NCBI RefSeq assembly: GCF_010731815.2
Contig: NZ_AP022593.1
Span: forward strand, 2,604,001-2,668,000
Length of the DNA: 64,000 nucleotides
Direction: 5' to 3'
Source: Mycolicibacterium arabiense
Lineage (GTDB): Bacteria; Actinomycetota; Actinomycetes; Mycobacteriales; Mycobacteriaceae
Shown here: in pieces, positions 8,521 through 19,500 of the stretch
Numbering within the stretch: position 1 is the stretch's first letter
How the letters are laid out: each line of letters opens with the position of its first letter
Translations under genes and position numbers: made by a program
The notes under the pieces: model-generated
Told to the model about the DNA's origin: nothing
Seen by the model: the letters and a program-made list of their open reading frames with translations, nothing else
Database searches by the model: none

Positions 8521-11500
8521 GTGCTGCTTGAAGAGTTGAAGCCTGGCCTGCGCATTGACGGGCTGATCCCAGCCCAGGTGATCACGGTGATCTTTGCCCA
8601 ATGGCATGGCACCGACGCTCTGGAGCTGACCTACAAGACCAACGACGGCGCACTCGGTCAGCAGGTCGTGTTCCGCAAGGACCAGGACACCCTCACAGTC
8701 GCCCAGACCGGCAGCCGCGCATTCGATGCCAACGCCACCGACTTCAAAATGGTCGCCGAGGCGCAGCGAATCACCCTGGCCGGGCTGTTCGACCCCATGC
8801 TCGCCGTGGCAACCAGCGATGTCCGGCCGCTCCCCCATCAGATCCGTGCGGTCTACGGCGAGCTTCTCCCCCGCACTCCGCTGCGCTTCCTACTCGCCGA
8901 TGACCCCGGTGCCGGTAAGACGATCATGGCGGGCCTCTACATCAAAGAGCTCCTGCTGCGCGACGACGTGCGTCAATGCCTGATCGTCGCCCCCGGCGGG
9001 CTGGTCGAGCAGTGGCAAGACGAGCTCTTCTTCAAGTTCGGGCTGCGGTTCGACCTCTTGACCAACCAGCTCATCGACGCCAACGTCAACCTGAACGTCT
9101 TCGAGACCAACCCACTGCTGATAGCGCGAATGGATCAGCTATCGCGCAACGAGGAGCTGCAGGCGCAACTCAACGAGACCGAGTGGGACCTGATCATCGT
9201 CGACGAGGCCCATCGCATGGGCGCCCACTACTTCGGCGGCAAGCTGGAGAAGACGAAACGCTTTCTGCTTGGTGAAATGCTCGGGCGCATCACGCGGCAT
9301 CTGCTGCTGATGACAGCGACGCCGCACTCGGGCAAAGAAGAAGACTTCCAGCTCTTCCTCACACTGCTCGACCGCGACCGCTTCGAGGGCAAGCACACCA
9401 AGACCGCCAACACCGACGGCATCATGCGTCGCATGGTCAAAGAGGATCTCCTGACCTTCGAGGGCAAGAAACTGTTTCCCGAGCGCCGCGCCGAAACCGT
9501 GCCCTACGAGCTCACTGAACTGGAGTATTCGCTGTACGCCCACGTCACGGAATACGTGCGCGAAGGCATGAATCGTGCCGACCGAGTAGGCGGCAAACGC
9601 AAGAACACCGTCGGATTCGCGTTGACGGTGCTGCAACGACGGCTGGCCTCCAGCCCCGAAGCCATCTATAGGAGCTTGGTCCGGCGCACCGAGCGCCTGG
9701 AGCGCAAAAAGCTCGAAATCCTTAACGGCACCTACACCGACAAAGAACCCAGCATCGATCTTGAAGGCCTAGACGCCGACGACTACAACTCCGAACAGAT
9801 CGAAGAACTCGAAGAGGAACTGCTCGACGCTGCCACCGCTGCCCAAACCGTCGAGGAACTCGACGCCGAACTCCTCGAACTAGCCGAGCTGACGACCGTT
9901 GCCAAGCAGGTCCGCGACTCCGGCACCGACCGCAAGTGGACCGAGCTCAGCAGAATACTGCAAGACGAAGCGCTGACCGTCGACGCCAACGGGTGGCCTC
10001 GCAAGCTCATCATCTTCACTGAACACCGCGACACGCTCGACTACCTCGCCGGCCGCATTCGGACCCTGATCGGCAAGCCCTCCGCCGTGCAAGCCATCCA
10101 CGGCGGCGTGCGCCGCAAGGAACGGCGCATGATCACCGAAGAGTTCACCAAGAACCGCGACTGCCAGATCCTGCTGGCCACTGATGCCGCCGGCGAGGGT
10201 CTCAACCTGCAAGCCGCCCACCTGATGGTCAACTACGACCTACCGTGGAACCCCAACCGAATCGAACAACGCTTCGGCCGCATCCACCGCATCGGCCAAG
10301 AAGAAGTCTGCCGGCTGTGGAATCTTGTTGCCAGCAACACCCGGGAAGGTGCGGTCTTCGAACGCCTGCTGGAAAAGATCGAAGAACAGCGAAAGGCATA
10401 CGGCGGAAAGGTATTCGACGTTCTCGGCGAAGCATTCTCCGAGACACCGCTCCGGGACCTGCTGCTGGAAGCGATCCGCTACGGCGACTTGCCCGAAGTG
10501 AGGGCGAAGAGAGACGAAGTAATCGACCACACTGTGGGCGACGGACTCAAGGACCTGCTCGACGAACGCGCCCTGGCGTCGGATCATCTCGCCGACGCCG
10601 ATCTGGCCAAGCTCCGCGCCGCCATGGACGAAGCCCGAGCCCGCCGTCTACAACCGCACTACATCGAGCTCGCGTTCAAAACCGCGTTCACCCGACTTGG
10701 TGGGCGTATCGCCAAACGCGAACGTGGTCGCTACGAGATCGCCAACGTCCCAGCGCAAATCAGAGCCAGTAAGTACCAACCGATCGCGACCAAGTACGAC
10801 CGAGTCGCCTTCGACCTGGAACACGTGCACTCGGAGGAACTGACGCGCGCCGACTTGCTCGCACCAGGACACCCGCTGAACGACGCGGTAATGGACGAGG
10901 CGATCCGGCATTTCGGCGGCACGCTCAACAGCGGCACGGTGCTCGTGTCGGCGACGCTGGACGAGCCCCATTTGCTGGTCGGTGTCGTGGAAGAGGTTGC
11001 CGACGCCACCGGTGCCGCAGTGTCCAGACGATTCGGCTACGCCTATGTCGACAGCCTGGGCACCGTGGCGCCCGCCGGGCCTGCGCCGTATCTGGATTGT
11101 GTCGCCGCACCGGATACGCCGGTAGTTGCCGCGGCGCGTCAACTGCCGTGGCTTGCTGAGGCCGAGGACCGCGCCACCAGCTGGATCATCACCACCCAAC
11201 TTCCCGAGTACTTGGCCGAGGTGCAGCCGCGACGTTCTGCTGAGTTGGCCAAGTGTCGTGAACTGGTCGTCAGAAGGCTTGAGGGAGAGCGTGACCGAAT
11301 GCTCCTGGACGCAGCGGTAGCCGCGGAGAAGGAGCAGGCCGGTGTCAAGTCGAAGGAGACTGCGGAGAGCCTCAACCGTAAAGCCGTCGAACTCGACGCA
11401 CGACTGCGCAAGCGCTTGGACCTGCTGGAGAGACAGGCCTTGATGTCGACGAAGCCGCCCCGCATCATGACGGCCGCGCTGGTCCTGCCGGTAAACATGC

Positions 11501-11931
11501 TGGACGGTGACCTGCCGGCGTCGGCACCGATGCATGCCAAGGAGACCAAGGAGGTTGAGCGCCGCGGTGTCGATCTGGTGATGTCGACGGAAACAGCAGT
11601 TGGCCGTACACCGGTCGAACAATCATTCAACAACAAGGGATTCGACATTCTATCCACGGACGCCAACGGTGACACTTACAGAATCGAGGTCAAGGCCCGC
11701 TTGGACGGGGCCACTGACTTCTTCGTCACTCACAACGAGGTGATGGTCGGCAAGAACGCAGTCCCTCGATACCGCCTAGCTTTGGTCAAGGTCGACCCGC
11801 GGGGGCCAGGCCATGACGACGTGCGTTATCTCGACAACCCGTTCGCCTCGACCGATCTCGGCGACTTCGACGCCACCGGCGTCCGTGGCGACTGGAACAA
11901 GATGTGGAACAAAGGAACTGAACCCTTCTAA
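8521..11931 (+). CDS. SNF2-like helicase with C-terminal DUF3883, first gene of defence operon
   Basis: 1136 residues from GTG 8521 with a good ribosome binding site. Helicase motifs: LADDPGAGKTIMAGLY (Walker A near 126; the usual GLGKT reads GAGKT), IIVDEAHRM near 226, LLMTATPHSGK, then in the second lobe LLATDAAGEGLNLQAA and NRIEQRFGRIHRIGQ. An acidic coiled segment (EQIEELEEELLDAAT) separates the lobes. The C-terminus (VEQSFNNKGFDILST, YRIEVKARLDGATDFF) is a DUF3883 domain, a PD-(D/E)XK-like fold often appended to defence helicases. The layout is like DrmD-type helicases of DISARM. Its stop TAA shares one base with the ATG of the methyltransferase gene (TAATG), indicating coupled translation. 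Confidence 0.88.
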   Translation: MLLEELKPGLRIDGLIPAQVITVIFAQWHGTDALELTYKTNDGALGQQVVFRKDQDTLTVAQTGSRAFDANATDFKMVAEAQRITLAGLFDPMLAVATSDVRPLPHQIRAVYGELLPRTPLRFLLADDPGAGKTIMAGLYIKELLLRDDVRQCLIVAPGGLVEQWQDELFFKFGLRFDLLTNQLIDANVNLNVFETNPLLIARMDQLSRNEELQAQLNETEWDLIIVDEAHRMGAHYFGGKLEKTKRFLLGEMLGRITRHLLLMTATPHSGKEEDFQLFLTLLDRDRFEGKHTKTANTDGIMRRMVKEDLLTFEGKKLFPERRAETVPYELTELEYSLYAHVTEYVREGMNRADRVGGKRKNTVGFALTVLQRRLASSPEAIYRSLVRRTERLERKKLEILNGTYTDKEPSIDLEGLDADDYNSEQIEELEEELLDAATAAQTVEELDAELLELAELTTVAKQVRDSGTDRKWTELSRILQDEALTVDANGWPRKLIIFTEHRDTLDYLAGRIRTLIGKPSAVQAIHGGVRRKERRMITEEFTKNRDCQILLATDAAGEGLNLQAAHLMVNYDLPWNPNRIEQRFGRIHRIGQEEVCRLWNLVASNTREGAVFERLLEKIEEQRKAYGGKVFDVLGEAFSETPLRDLLLEAIRYGDLPEVRAKRDEVIDHTVGDGLKDLLDERALASDHLADADLAKLRAAMDEARARRLQPHYIELAFKTAFTRLGGRIAKRERGRYEIANVPAQIRASKYQPIATKYDRVAFDLEHVHSEELTRADLLAPGHPLNDAVMDEAIRHFGGTLNSGTVLVSATLDEPHLLVGVVEEVADATGAAVSRRFGYAYVDSLGTVAPAGPAPYLDCVAAPDTPVVAAARQLPWLAEAEDRATSWIITTQLPEYLAEVQPRRSAELAKCRELVVRRLEGERDRMLLDAAVAAEKEQAGVKSKETAESLNRKAVELDARLRKRLDLLERQALMSTKPPRIMTAALVLPVNMLDGDLPASAPMHAKETKEVERRGVDLVMSTETAVGRTPVEQSFNNKGFDILSTDANGDTYRIEVKARLDGATDFFVTHNEVMVGKNAVPRYRLALVKVDPRGPGHDDVRYLDNPFASTDLGDFDATGVRGDWNKMWNKGTEPF

Positions 11932-14738
11932 TGACTTCTGACAATCAACCGCCGAAGCGCAAGCTGATCGAAGTCGCACTGCCCCTGGAAGTGATCAACC
12001 GGGAATCGGCCCGTGAGAAGTCGATCCGGCACGGCCACCCCTCCACCCTGCATCTGTGGTGGGCGCGTCGTCCACTCGCCGCGGCCCGCGCGGTGCTGTT
12101 CGCCCAATTGGTCGACGACCCGTCCTCGCGTCCCGAGGAGTTCCCCTCTGAAGAGCTGCAGCGAAAGGAACGCGAGCGACTGCACAGACTCATCGAACGT
12201 CTTGTCCTGTGGGATAATTCTCAAGACACGAAGCTTCTCGCCGAAGCGCACGCCGAAATTCTGCGGTCCACGGATGGCAATCCCCCGTCGATCCTCGACC
12301 CCTTCGCGGGTGGCGGAACCATTCCGCTCGAGGCACAGCGACTTGGACTCGAGGCGCACGCATCTGACTTGAATCCCGTTGCAGTGCTGATCAATAAGGC
12401 GCTGATCGAGATCCCACCGAAGTTCGGCGGATACTCACCAGTGTCACCGGGCGTCGCGGGAGAGCAGCTCACCCACCCGTGGCCTGACGCTACCGGACTT
12501 GCCGAAGACGTACGCCGCTACGGCAATTGGATGCGCGACGAAGCCGAGAAGCGCATTGGTCACCTCTACCCGAAGGCACTCTTGCCGAATGGATCCCGAG
12601 CGCCTGTGATTGCCTGGATATGGGCACGCACTGTCACTTGCCCCAACCCCGCCTGCCGCATCGCGATGCCGCTAGTGCGCTCTTGGTGGCTTGGCAAGAA
12701 GAAAGGAAGGGAAGCGTACGTCGTACCGACGCTAATCAGCGGTGCAATCCAGTTCACCATTGGACACGACCCGACAGCTGCGCCCGCGAAGGAGAACGAC
12801 GGAACTGTACGCCGCACAAGTGCAACGTGCATTGGTTGCGGAGCCAATGTTGCACTGGACTACATCCGCGCTGAAGGCCGAAATGGGCGCATGGGCTCAC
12901 AGCTCATGGCCACCGTTGCTCAAGGCGATAGCACTCGCCTCTACCTCAGCCCGACACTTGAAGACGAAGCGGCAGCGGAAGTCGAGGTGCCATCTGACGT
13001 GCCGGACGGTGATGTTGCAAGAAATCCTCGTTGGTTTTCGACTCCCGCATTTGGTTTGACATCATTCGCTGACCTTTTCACGCCAAGACAGCTCACCGCA
13101 CTCACCGCTCTTAGCGACTTGGTTTCGGGAGCTCGCGAGAAGGTGCTCGCCGACTCCGTCGCGGCAGGTATGTCCGAAGGCGACCGTCTAGAAGCTGGTG
13201 GTGCTGGGGCTGTGGCGTACGCCGATGCAGTTGCCACATATCTTGGATTTTCGGTGTCCAAAGCGCTAGCCCGCAACAACACGATGTGTGGTTGGGAATC
13301 CGGAATGGACAGACTCCGAGGGTCGTTCCAGCGCCAGGCGATCCCGATGACATGGGACTACGCCGAAGCAAACCCATTAACTGGAAGTGGAGGCGGGTTC
13401 ACCGCTGTGGTCCAATCTGAAGTGGAAGTTCTCGACGCTTTGGTTGGAGGCCGCGGAGGACACACGATTCAGGCGGATGCCGCTCGTCGACCCTATACCG
13501 GCATGCTCATCTCAACCGACCCTCCTTACTACGACAACATCGGCTACTCCGATTTGTCGGACTTTTTCTACGTTTGGCTACGCCGATCACTGCGAACGAT
13601 CCACCCAAGGCTGCTTAGCACGATGCTGGTGCCCAAAGCTGAAGAGCTCGTAGCCAATCCTTACCGCCACGGAGGCAAAGCCGGCGCCCACAATTTCTTT
13701 GAGCAGGGATTCCGGGAGGTTTTCCGGCGAGCACGCGAAGCCGCGCTTCCCGATTTCCCGATCACCGTCTACTACGCATTCAAGCAGTCGGACACGACCG
13801 AGAACGGAGAATCCTCATCTGGTTGGGAGACATTGCTAGAAGGAATGATCGGTTCTGGGTGGGCAGTAACCGCCACGTGGCCAGTGCGTAGTGAACTAAG
13901 CAGCCGAATGATTGGATCAGGGACGAATGCCCTCGCTTCATCGATCGTCTTAGCGCTGCGCCCGCGACCACAAGATGCCGCCAGCACTGACCGTAGGCAG
14001 TTAGTTGAGGCCCTCAAGGCCGAACTGCCAGCCGCACTCAAAGAACTGCAGCAAGGCGCAATTGCGCCAGTAGATCTCCCGCAGGCAGCGATTGGACCCG
14101 GTATGGCGGTGTTCTCCCGCTACTCAGCAGTGCTCGAACCCGATGGCTCCAAGATGTCGGTTCGGTCGGCGCTGTCGCGGATAAACGAGATCCTCGATCA
14201 GGTGCTGAACGAGCAAGAAGGCGACTTCGATGCGACAAGCCGGTTCGCGATCGCCTGGTACCGCCAACACGGCTACGACACTGGGAATTTCGGGGACGCG
14301 AACAATCTCGCCAACGCCCGCAACACCACGGTCGACGCGATGGACCGCGGCGGAATTCTAACCAGCCGGGCCGGCAAAGTGCACCTCATCAAGCCTTCGG
14401 ACCTGAACACGGACTACGACATACTCGCGGACCTCCACACCAGCAACTGGGAGGCACTGCACCATCTGATCAAGACACTCGAAGGCGAAGGTATCGGCCC
14501 AGCGGGTGATTTCTTGCGCACTGCTCTGAGCCGCCCCGACGGTGCTGTCGATGCTGACCTCATCAAAGAGCTGGCGCACCTGTTGTTTCGCATCGCGGAG
14601 AGCAACGGCTGGACCAAAGACGCGTTGAGCTTCAACACTCTGGTCACCAGTTGGCCAGAGATATCCGATGCCGCACGAACGGACACATCTGCAACCAGTT
14701 CTCAGAGTGCGTTCGACTTCGATGAAGGGGACGACTGA
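11931..14738 (+). CDS. DUF1156 amino-methyltransferase (N6-adenine or N4-cytosine) with zinc-ribbon insert
   Basis: 935 residues. The N-terminus (KLIEVALPLEVINRESAREK, STLHLWWARRPLAAARAV) is a DUF1156 domain. The methyltransferase core has motif I ILDPFAGGGTIPLEA near residue 123, SDLNPVAVLINKA after it, and motif IV STDPPYYDNIGYSDLS near 530, so methyl transfer to an exocyclic amino group. Between them are CPNPAC and CIGCG pairs, which look like an inserted zinc ribbon. The C-terminal third is helical and unlike known recognition domains. Translation is coupled to the helicase before it (one-base overlap) and the DUF262 gene starts two bases after its stop. DUF1156 methyltransferases are known from DISARM-related multigene anti-phage loci, where they mark self DNA. 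Confidence 0.9.
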   Translation: MTSDNQPPKRKLIEVALPLEVINRESAREKSIRHGHPSTLHLWWARRPLAAARAVLFAQLVDDPSSRPEEFPSEELQRKERERLHRLIERLVLWDNSQDTKLLAEAHAEILRSTDGNPPSILDPFAGGGTIPLEAQRLGLEAHASDLNPVAVLINKALIEIPPKFGGYSPVSPGVAGEQLTHPWPDATGLAEDVRRYGNWMRDEAEKRIGHLYPKALLPNGSRAPVIAWIWARTVTCPNPACRIAMPLVRSWWLGKKKGREAYVVPTLISGAIQFTIGHDPTAAPAKENDGTVRRTSATCIGCGANVALDYIRAEGRNGRMGSQLMATVAQGDSTRLYLSPTLEDEAAAEVEVPSDVPDGDVARNPRWFSTPAFGLTSFADLFTPRQLTALTALSDLVSGAREKVLADSVAAGMSEGDRLEAGGAGAVAYADAVATYLGFSVSKALARNNTMCGWESGMDRLRGSFQRQAIPMTWDYAEANPLTGSGGGFTAVVQSEVEVLDALVGGRGGHTIQADAARRPYTGMLISTDPPYYDNIGYSDLSDFFYVWLRRSLRTIHPRLLSTMLVPKAEELVANPYRHGGKAGAHNFFEQGFREVFRRAREAALPDFPITVYYAFKQSDTTENGESSSGWETLLEGMIGSGWAVTATWPVRSELSSRMIGSGTNALASSIVLALRPRPQDAASTDRRQLVEALKAELPAALKELQQGAIAPVDLPQAAIGPGMAVFSRYSAVLEPDGSKMSVRSALSRINEILDQVLNEQEGDFDATSRFAIAWYRQHGYDTGNFGDANNLANARNTTVDAMDRGGILTSRAGKVHLIKPSDLNTDYDILADLHTSNWEALHHLIKTLEGEGIGPAGDFLRTALSRPDGAVDADLIKELAHLLFRIAESNGWTKDALSFNTLVTSWPEISDAARTDTSATSSQSAFDFDEGDD

Positions 14739-14739
14739 A

Positions 14740-16581
14740 ATGGGTTTCCTCACGCCGATGTACGAGCTGGGTGAGTATCTGAAGTGGACTCGTTCTGGCG
14801 AGATCCAGTTGCCGGACTTCCAGCGCGGATACAAATGGGAAGACGAACGCATCCGTCAGCTCTTGGTGACGGTGCTGCGCGGACACCCGATGGGTGCGGT
14901 CATGCTGCTGAAGACCGGCAACTCACAGGTGCGGTTCAAGCCGCGCGCCATCGAGGGTGTCCACCTCACCCCAGGCACCGACGCGAAATACCTTCTGTTG
15001 GACGGGCAACAGCGTCTGACATCGCTGACGCAAGCCCTCAGCGGGAACGGTGTGGTTGCAACGAAAGACAGCCGAGGACGGTTGCTCGACCGGCGCTACT
15101 TCGTCCACATGGAAACCAGTCTCAACGACTCGAACCGCGTTGACGAGGCGGTGATCTCGGTACCGGCTGACGGCGTCGTTCGGTCGAACTTCGGCAAGGA
15201 CGTGGAGCTCGATCTCAGCGACCAGGGCAAGCAACACAAGCACGGCTTTTTCCCGCTGAATCTGCTTTACGGGGACTACATGAGCTGGATCCTGGAACTG
15301 CAGAACCCAGCGCTAGGCAAACACTTTCATGACAAGTTCATCAAGCAGTCGACCACCTACGACATCCCCGCGATCATCTTGGACGAGGACACCGACAAGG
15401 CGGCCGTGGCCACCGTCTTCGAGAAGGTGAACATTGGTGGCCTGCCTCTCAACGTGTTCGAACTGCTCACCGCCGTCTTCGCCGGCGACGCCGACTACTA
15501 CGCCAAGAGCGGCGAAGACTTCCGGCTCAACGACGACTGGCGGGAGACCCAACTCAAGTGGTCGTCCTACCCCGTGCTGGCGGCTGTCGAGAACACCGAC
15601 TTCCTTCAAGCGGTCACCATGCTCACCACCCGCCAACGCCACCTCGCCGACACCTCCGACCGGCCGCCCGCCATCTCAGCCAAGCGCGAGGACGTCCTGA
15701 AGCTGACCTTGAGCGACTATCTGCAGTGGCGTGAACCTCTGCGCGAGGCTTTCATTTGGGCATCGACATTCTTGGCTGACCGCCACATCTTCGCACCACG
15801 AGACGTGCCCTACCCCAAACAGCTGGTTCCGCTGGCCGCTATCAAGGTGGTGCTGGGCAAGCAAGCAGATCTGATCAGTACGAGTGAACGTCTCGTCCGC
15901 TGGTACTGGTGTGGCGTGCTCGGCGAACTCTACGGATCGGCAATCGAATCACGGTTCACCCGTGACATCGAGATGGTTCCGCCCTGGGCCACCGACGGCT
16001 CGTCGCCGGTGCCGAGGACCGTACAGGACGCCAGCTTCACCGAATCCCGCCTGCACTCGCTTCGAACACGCAACGCTGCTGCTTATAAGGGTCTCGCCGC
16101 ACTCATCCTTGCCGGAGGTGCTCGGGACTGGATGGAAGACAAAGCGCTCGACAAGGTTCAGTACGTCGACCTTGCGGTCGACATCCATCACATCTTCCCC
16201 CAGAAGTGGTGCGACACCAATGGCATCGATGCAGAGCACCGGGAGAGCATCGTCAACAAGACGACGATCAGCGCGCGAACCAACCGGACGATCGGCGGTG
16301 TCGCCCCGTCTGCGTACCTTCCGGTGATCGAGACGCGAGCACAAATTGACTCGACTCACCTCGACGGCCTTGTGGCCACTCACCTTATTCCGGCCGACTT
16401 CCTCCGCCAGGACCACTTCGAGAACTTTTTCCGTACGCGGCGCGAATCGCTGTGCGAGCTGGTCGAAAAGGCGATCGGTAAGGCCGTGCAGCGAGACATC
16501 GACTTGGGATTCGCCGACGAAGACTCGGCACAGTTTGAGCCCGAAGAGTTTCCCAACGACGCAGGCCTGGAGAACGACTGA
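14740..16581 (+). CDS. DUF262-DUF1524 (GmrSD-like) protein
   Basis: 613 residues from ATG 14740; a longer frame opens at 14668 but would run deep into the methyltransferase gene, and ATG 14740 sits just behind its stop. Residues 23-33 (QLPDFQRGYKW) and 86-92 (LLDGQQR) are the DUF262 signature, a ParB/sulfiredoxin-like fold proposed to use a nucleotide. Residues 483-487 (HHIFP) with a later NKTTISARTNRTIGG are the HNH-type DUF1524 nuclease. The same pair of domains makes the type IV enzyme GmrSD, which cuts modified phage DNA after NTP hydrolysis. Its stop shares one base with the next ATG (TGATG). Predicted effector nuclease of the operon. Confidence 0.88.
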   Translation: MGFLTPMYELGEYLKWTRSGEIQLPDFQRGYKWEDERIRQLLVTVLRGHPMGAVMLLKTGNSQVRFKPRAIEGVHLTPGTDAKYLLLDGQQRLTSLTQALSGNGVVATKDSRGRLLDRRYFVHMETSLNDSNRVDEAVISVPADGVVRSNFGKDVELDLSDQGKQHKHGFFPLNLLYGDYMSWILELQNPALGKHFHDKFIKQSTTYDIPAIILDEDTDKAAVATVFEKVNIGGLPLNVFELLTAVFAGDADYYAKSGEDFRLNDDWRETQLKWSSYPVLAAVENTDFLQAVTMLTTRQRHLADTSDRPPAISAKREDVLKLTLSDYLQWREPLREAFIWASTFLADRHIFAPRDVPYPKQLVPLAAIKVVLGKQADLISTSERLVRWYWCGVLGELYGSAIESRFTRDIEMVPPWATDGSSPVPRTVQDASFTESRLHSLRTRNAAAYKGLAALILAGGARDWMEDKALDKVQYVDLAVDIHHIFPQKWCDTNGIDAEHRESIVNKTTISARTNRTIGGVAPSAYLPVIETRAQIDSTHLDGLVATHLIPADFLRQDHFENFFRTRRESLCELVEKAIGKAVQRDIDLGFADEDSAQFEPEEFPNDAGLEND

Positions 16582-19500
16582 TGGCGCTAAGCAACCGCGA
16601 CCGCATCGACCGCATGTTCCAGACGATGGCACCGCCGCTGGATGACTTCATCGCTTCGGTGATCGGGCAGGGCGATCCAGCACTCGGAGCGGCCTGGACG
16701 AAGCTGGTTCAACTCAAGGATGGGAAGAAGGGCGCGCCGTCGGACAAGACCTACAACCCACTCGACCCTCAGGTCCAGTTCCGCATCCTCACCGAAACGA
16801 ACATCACAAACGGTTTCAAGCCGGGTTGGTACCCGTTCAGCCAAACACTGGGCAAAGCCGGGGAGTCCTTCGCCATCGAACTCCGCGAAGTCCGCAACAC
16901 GTGGGCCCACAACGGCACCTTCAGCGATGACGACGCCTACCGCGCGTTGGACACCGGCGAGCGACTGCTCAAGCTCGTCGGAGCGGCAAAGGAGGCCGAC
17001 GAGGTTCACGCCATCCGCCTCAACCTGCGCCGTGTCACCGCCGACAAAGACGACAAGAAGACACTCAAAGCCGCCGTCGACAACCCCGAGGCTGCGGGCC
17101 TCAAACCCTGGCGCGAAGTGCTGCCACCCCACCACGACGTCGCCACAGGGAACTTCGCCGCCTCCGAATTTGCCGCCGACCTTTACAAAGTCGCCTTCGG
17201 CGGCGAGAAGGATTCCGGCTATGCCGACGCGGTTGAGTTCTTTCGCCGCACCTACCTCACCGAAGGCCTGACCGACCTCGTCGGCCGCGCAGTCCGCCGG
17301 CTCTCCGGCGACGACAACGCACCGCCTGTTATCAATCTGCAGACCAACTTCGGTGGCGGCAAGACACATTCGATGCTCGCACTGTGGCACGTCGCCGCAG
17401 GACTGCCCGTCGGGCAGTTCCCCCAGGACACCCAGGAACTGCTGACCAAGAACGGCTACACCGGTGCCAAGGTCAACCGGGTCGCCATCGTCGGCAACCA
17501 CTTCAGCCCGGCCGGCACGACCAAGGACGACGGCACCCACGTCAACACCATCTGGGGCGAGCTCGCCTGGCAACTCGGAGGCGCCGAGGCCTACGCTCTG
17601 GTCGCCAAGGCCGACGGAGATCGCACCACACCCGGGGAGGCGCTCCACGACCTGCTCGCGAAGTACTCCCCCGCGGTCATCCTGATCGACGAATGGGTCG
17701 CCTACGCCCGCTCACTCGTCGGCCGCGACGACCTGGCCGGCGGTACCTTCGACGACCAGTTCACCTTCGCCCAATCCCTCACCGAGGCGGCAAAGGGCAC
17801 TTCCGGTGTTCTGCTGGTCATTTCCATCCCCGCGTCGGAAACCGGGGACGATTCGGACAAGATCGTCGTCGCCGGCAATGCCGAAGAAGTCGGCGGCGCG
17901 CACGGCCTCGAAGCGCTCAAACGACTGCAGAACGTCGTGCGTCGCGTCGCCGAACAATGGCGGCCAGCGTCCTCGGCAGAGGCCTACCAGATCGTCCGAC
18001 AACGCCTCTTCGTCCAACCTGACGGTGCTGCACTCGCCTCCATCGGAGCCACCGCGCGCGCCTACGTCGACATGTACCGCAAGTACGCCGACGACTTCCC
18101 GCGTGAATCCCGCGACACCGCATACGAAGACCGCATCAAGAGGACCTACCCCATCCATCCTGAGTTGTTCGACCGCCTCTACGAAGAATGGTCCTCGCTG
18201 GAACGCTTCCAGCGCACCCGCGGCGTCCTGCGGTTGATGAGCACCGTTATTCACGCGTTGTGGGCCGGTGAGGACGCCTCGCCCTTGATCATGCCTGGGT
18301 CCATCCCGCTGGCCACATCCAACGTTAACGCCGAACTCACGTCCTACCTGCAAGATTCGTGGAAAGCGATCATCGACGCCGATGTCGACGGGCCAACCTC
18401 CGAGCCTGCGCGGATCGACAAGGAGAAGCCCGTCTTCGGTCAGCGGTCGCTGACCAAGCGGCTGGCTCGCACGGTGTTCTTTGGCGCCACTCCGACTATA
18501 GGGTCCGCGCACAAGGGCCTCGAAACCCAGCGGGTCTTCCTAGGCACTGCTGTTCCGGGTGATGTTCCTGGGAACTTCCATTCCGCGCTGACCCAGCTTG
18601 GTGACCGGGCCACCTACTTTTATTCCGGTTCGGGCAAGTATTGGTATGACCTGCAGGCCAACATTACTCGCACCGCCAAGGACCAGGCGGAGCGACTCCA
18701 CAAGGAAGATGTCTGGGCCGAGATCGCCCGTCGCCTGCAGGGCCAGGCGAAGACTCGTGGGGACTTCGCGGGTGTGCACGTGTGCCCCGAATCGAACGGG
18801 GATATCCCCGACACCGACGAAGCCCGACTGATCGTCCTGCATCCGAAGGTTGCGCACAAACGCGGATCGGACTCTCCTGCTAGGGCGTTCGCACAAAAGG
18901 CAACCGAGCAGCGTGGCACCGCCAATCGAACCAACCGCAACATGCTGGTGTTTTTAGCCGCCGACGAAGCGCGGCTTGAGGAGCTCGACGCCGCTACGCG
19001 GGACTACCTCGGCTGGTCCCATGTGCTGACCAACGAGGCCGACCTGGATCTGACCCAAAACCAAAAGAATCAAGCGTCGACTCGGCAGGCGCAGGCCGAC
19101 CAGACGGTGAAGTCGCGTCTGCTGCAAACGTTCACGTGGGCACTGGTCCCGTCACAGCCTGATACGAGCGCTCCATTCGTCGTGCGAGAAACGAAGGTCG
19201 AAGGCCAGTCCGAGTCCCTGGCCGAACGAGTAGCCCGACGACTCGGCAACGACGGCGATCTTTCCGTTCGGCAGGCCGCGGTAACGATCCGGCTCGCCGT
19301 CAACAAGGTGCCACAAATCTGGAAGGACGGTCACGTCACCCTCGGCGCGCTGTGGGGGCTGTACTGCCAGTACCCGTACATGCCGCGCCTGCGGGATCGG
19401 CGAGTTCTGGAGGAGGGCGTCCTCGACCTTCCGATGATCTGGGAAACCGACGCGTTTGCCCTGGCGACCGGGATCGACGCTGCCTCAGGACGGTTTGTCG

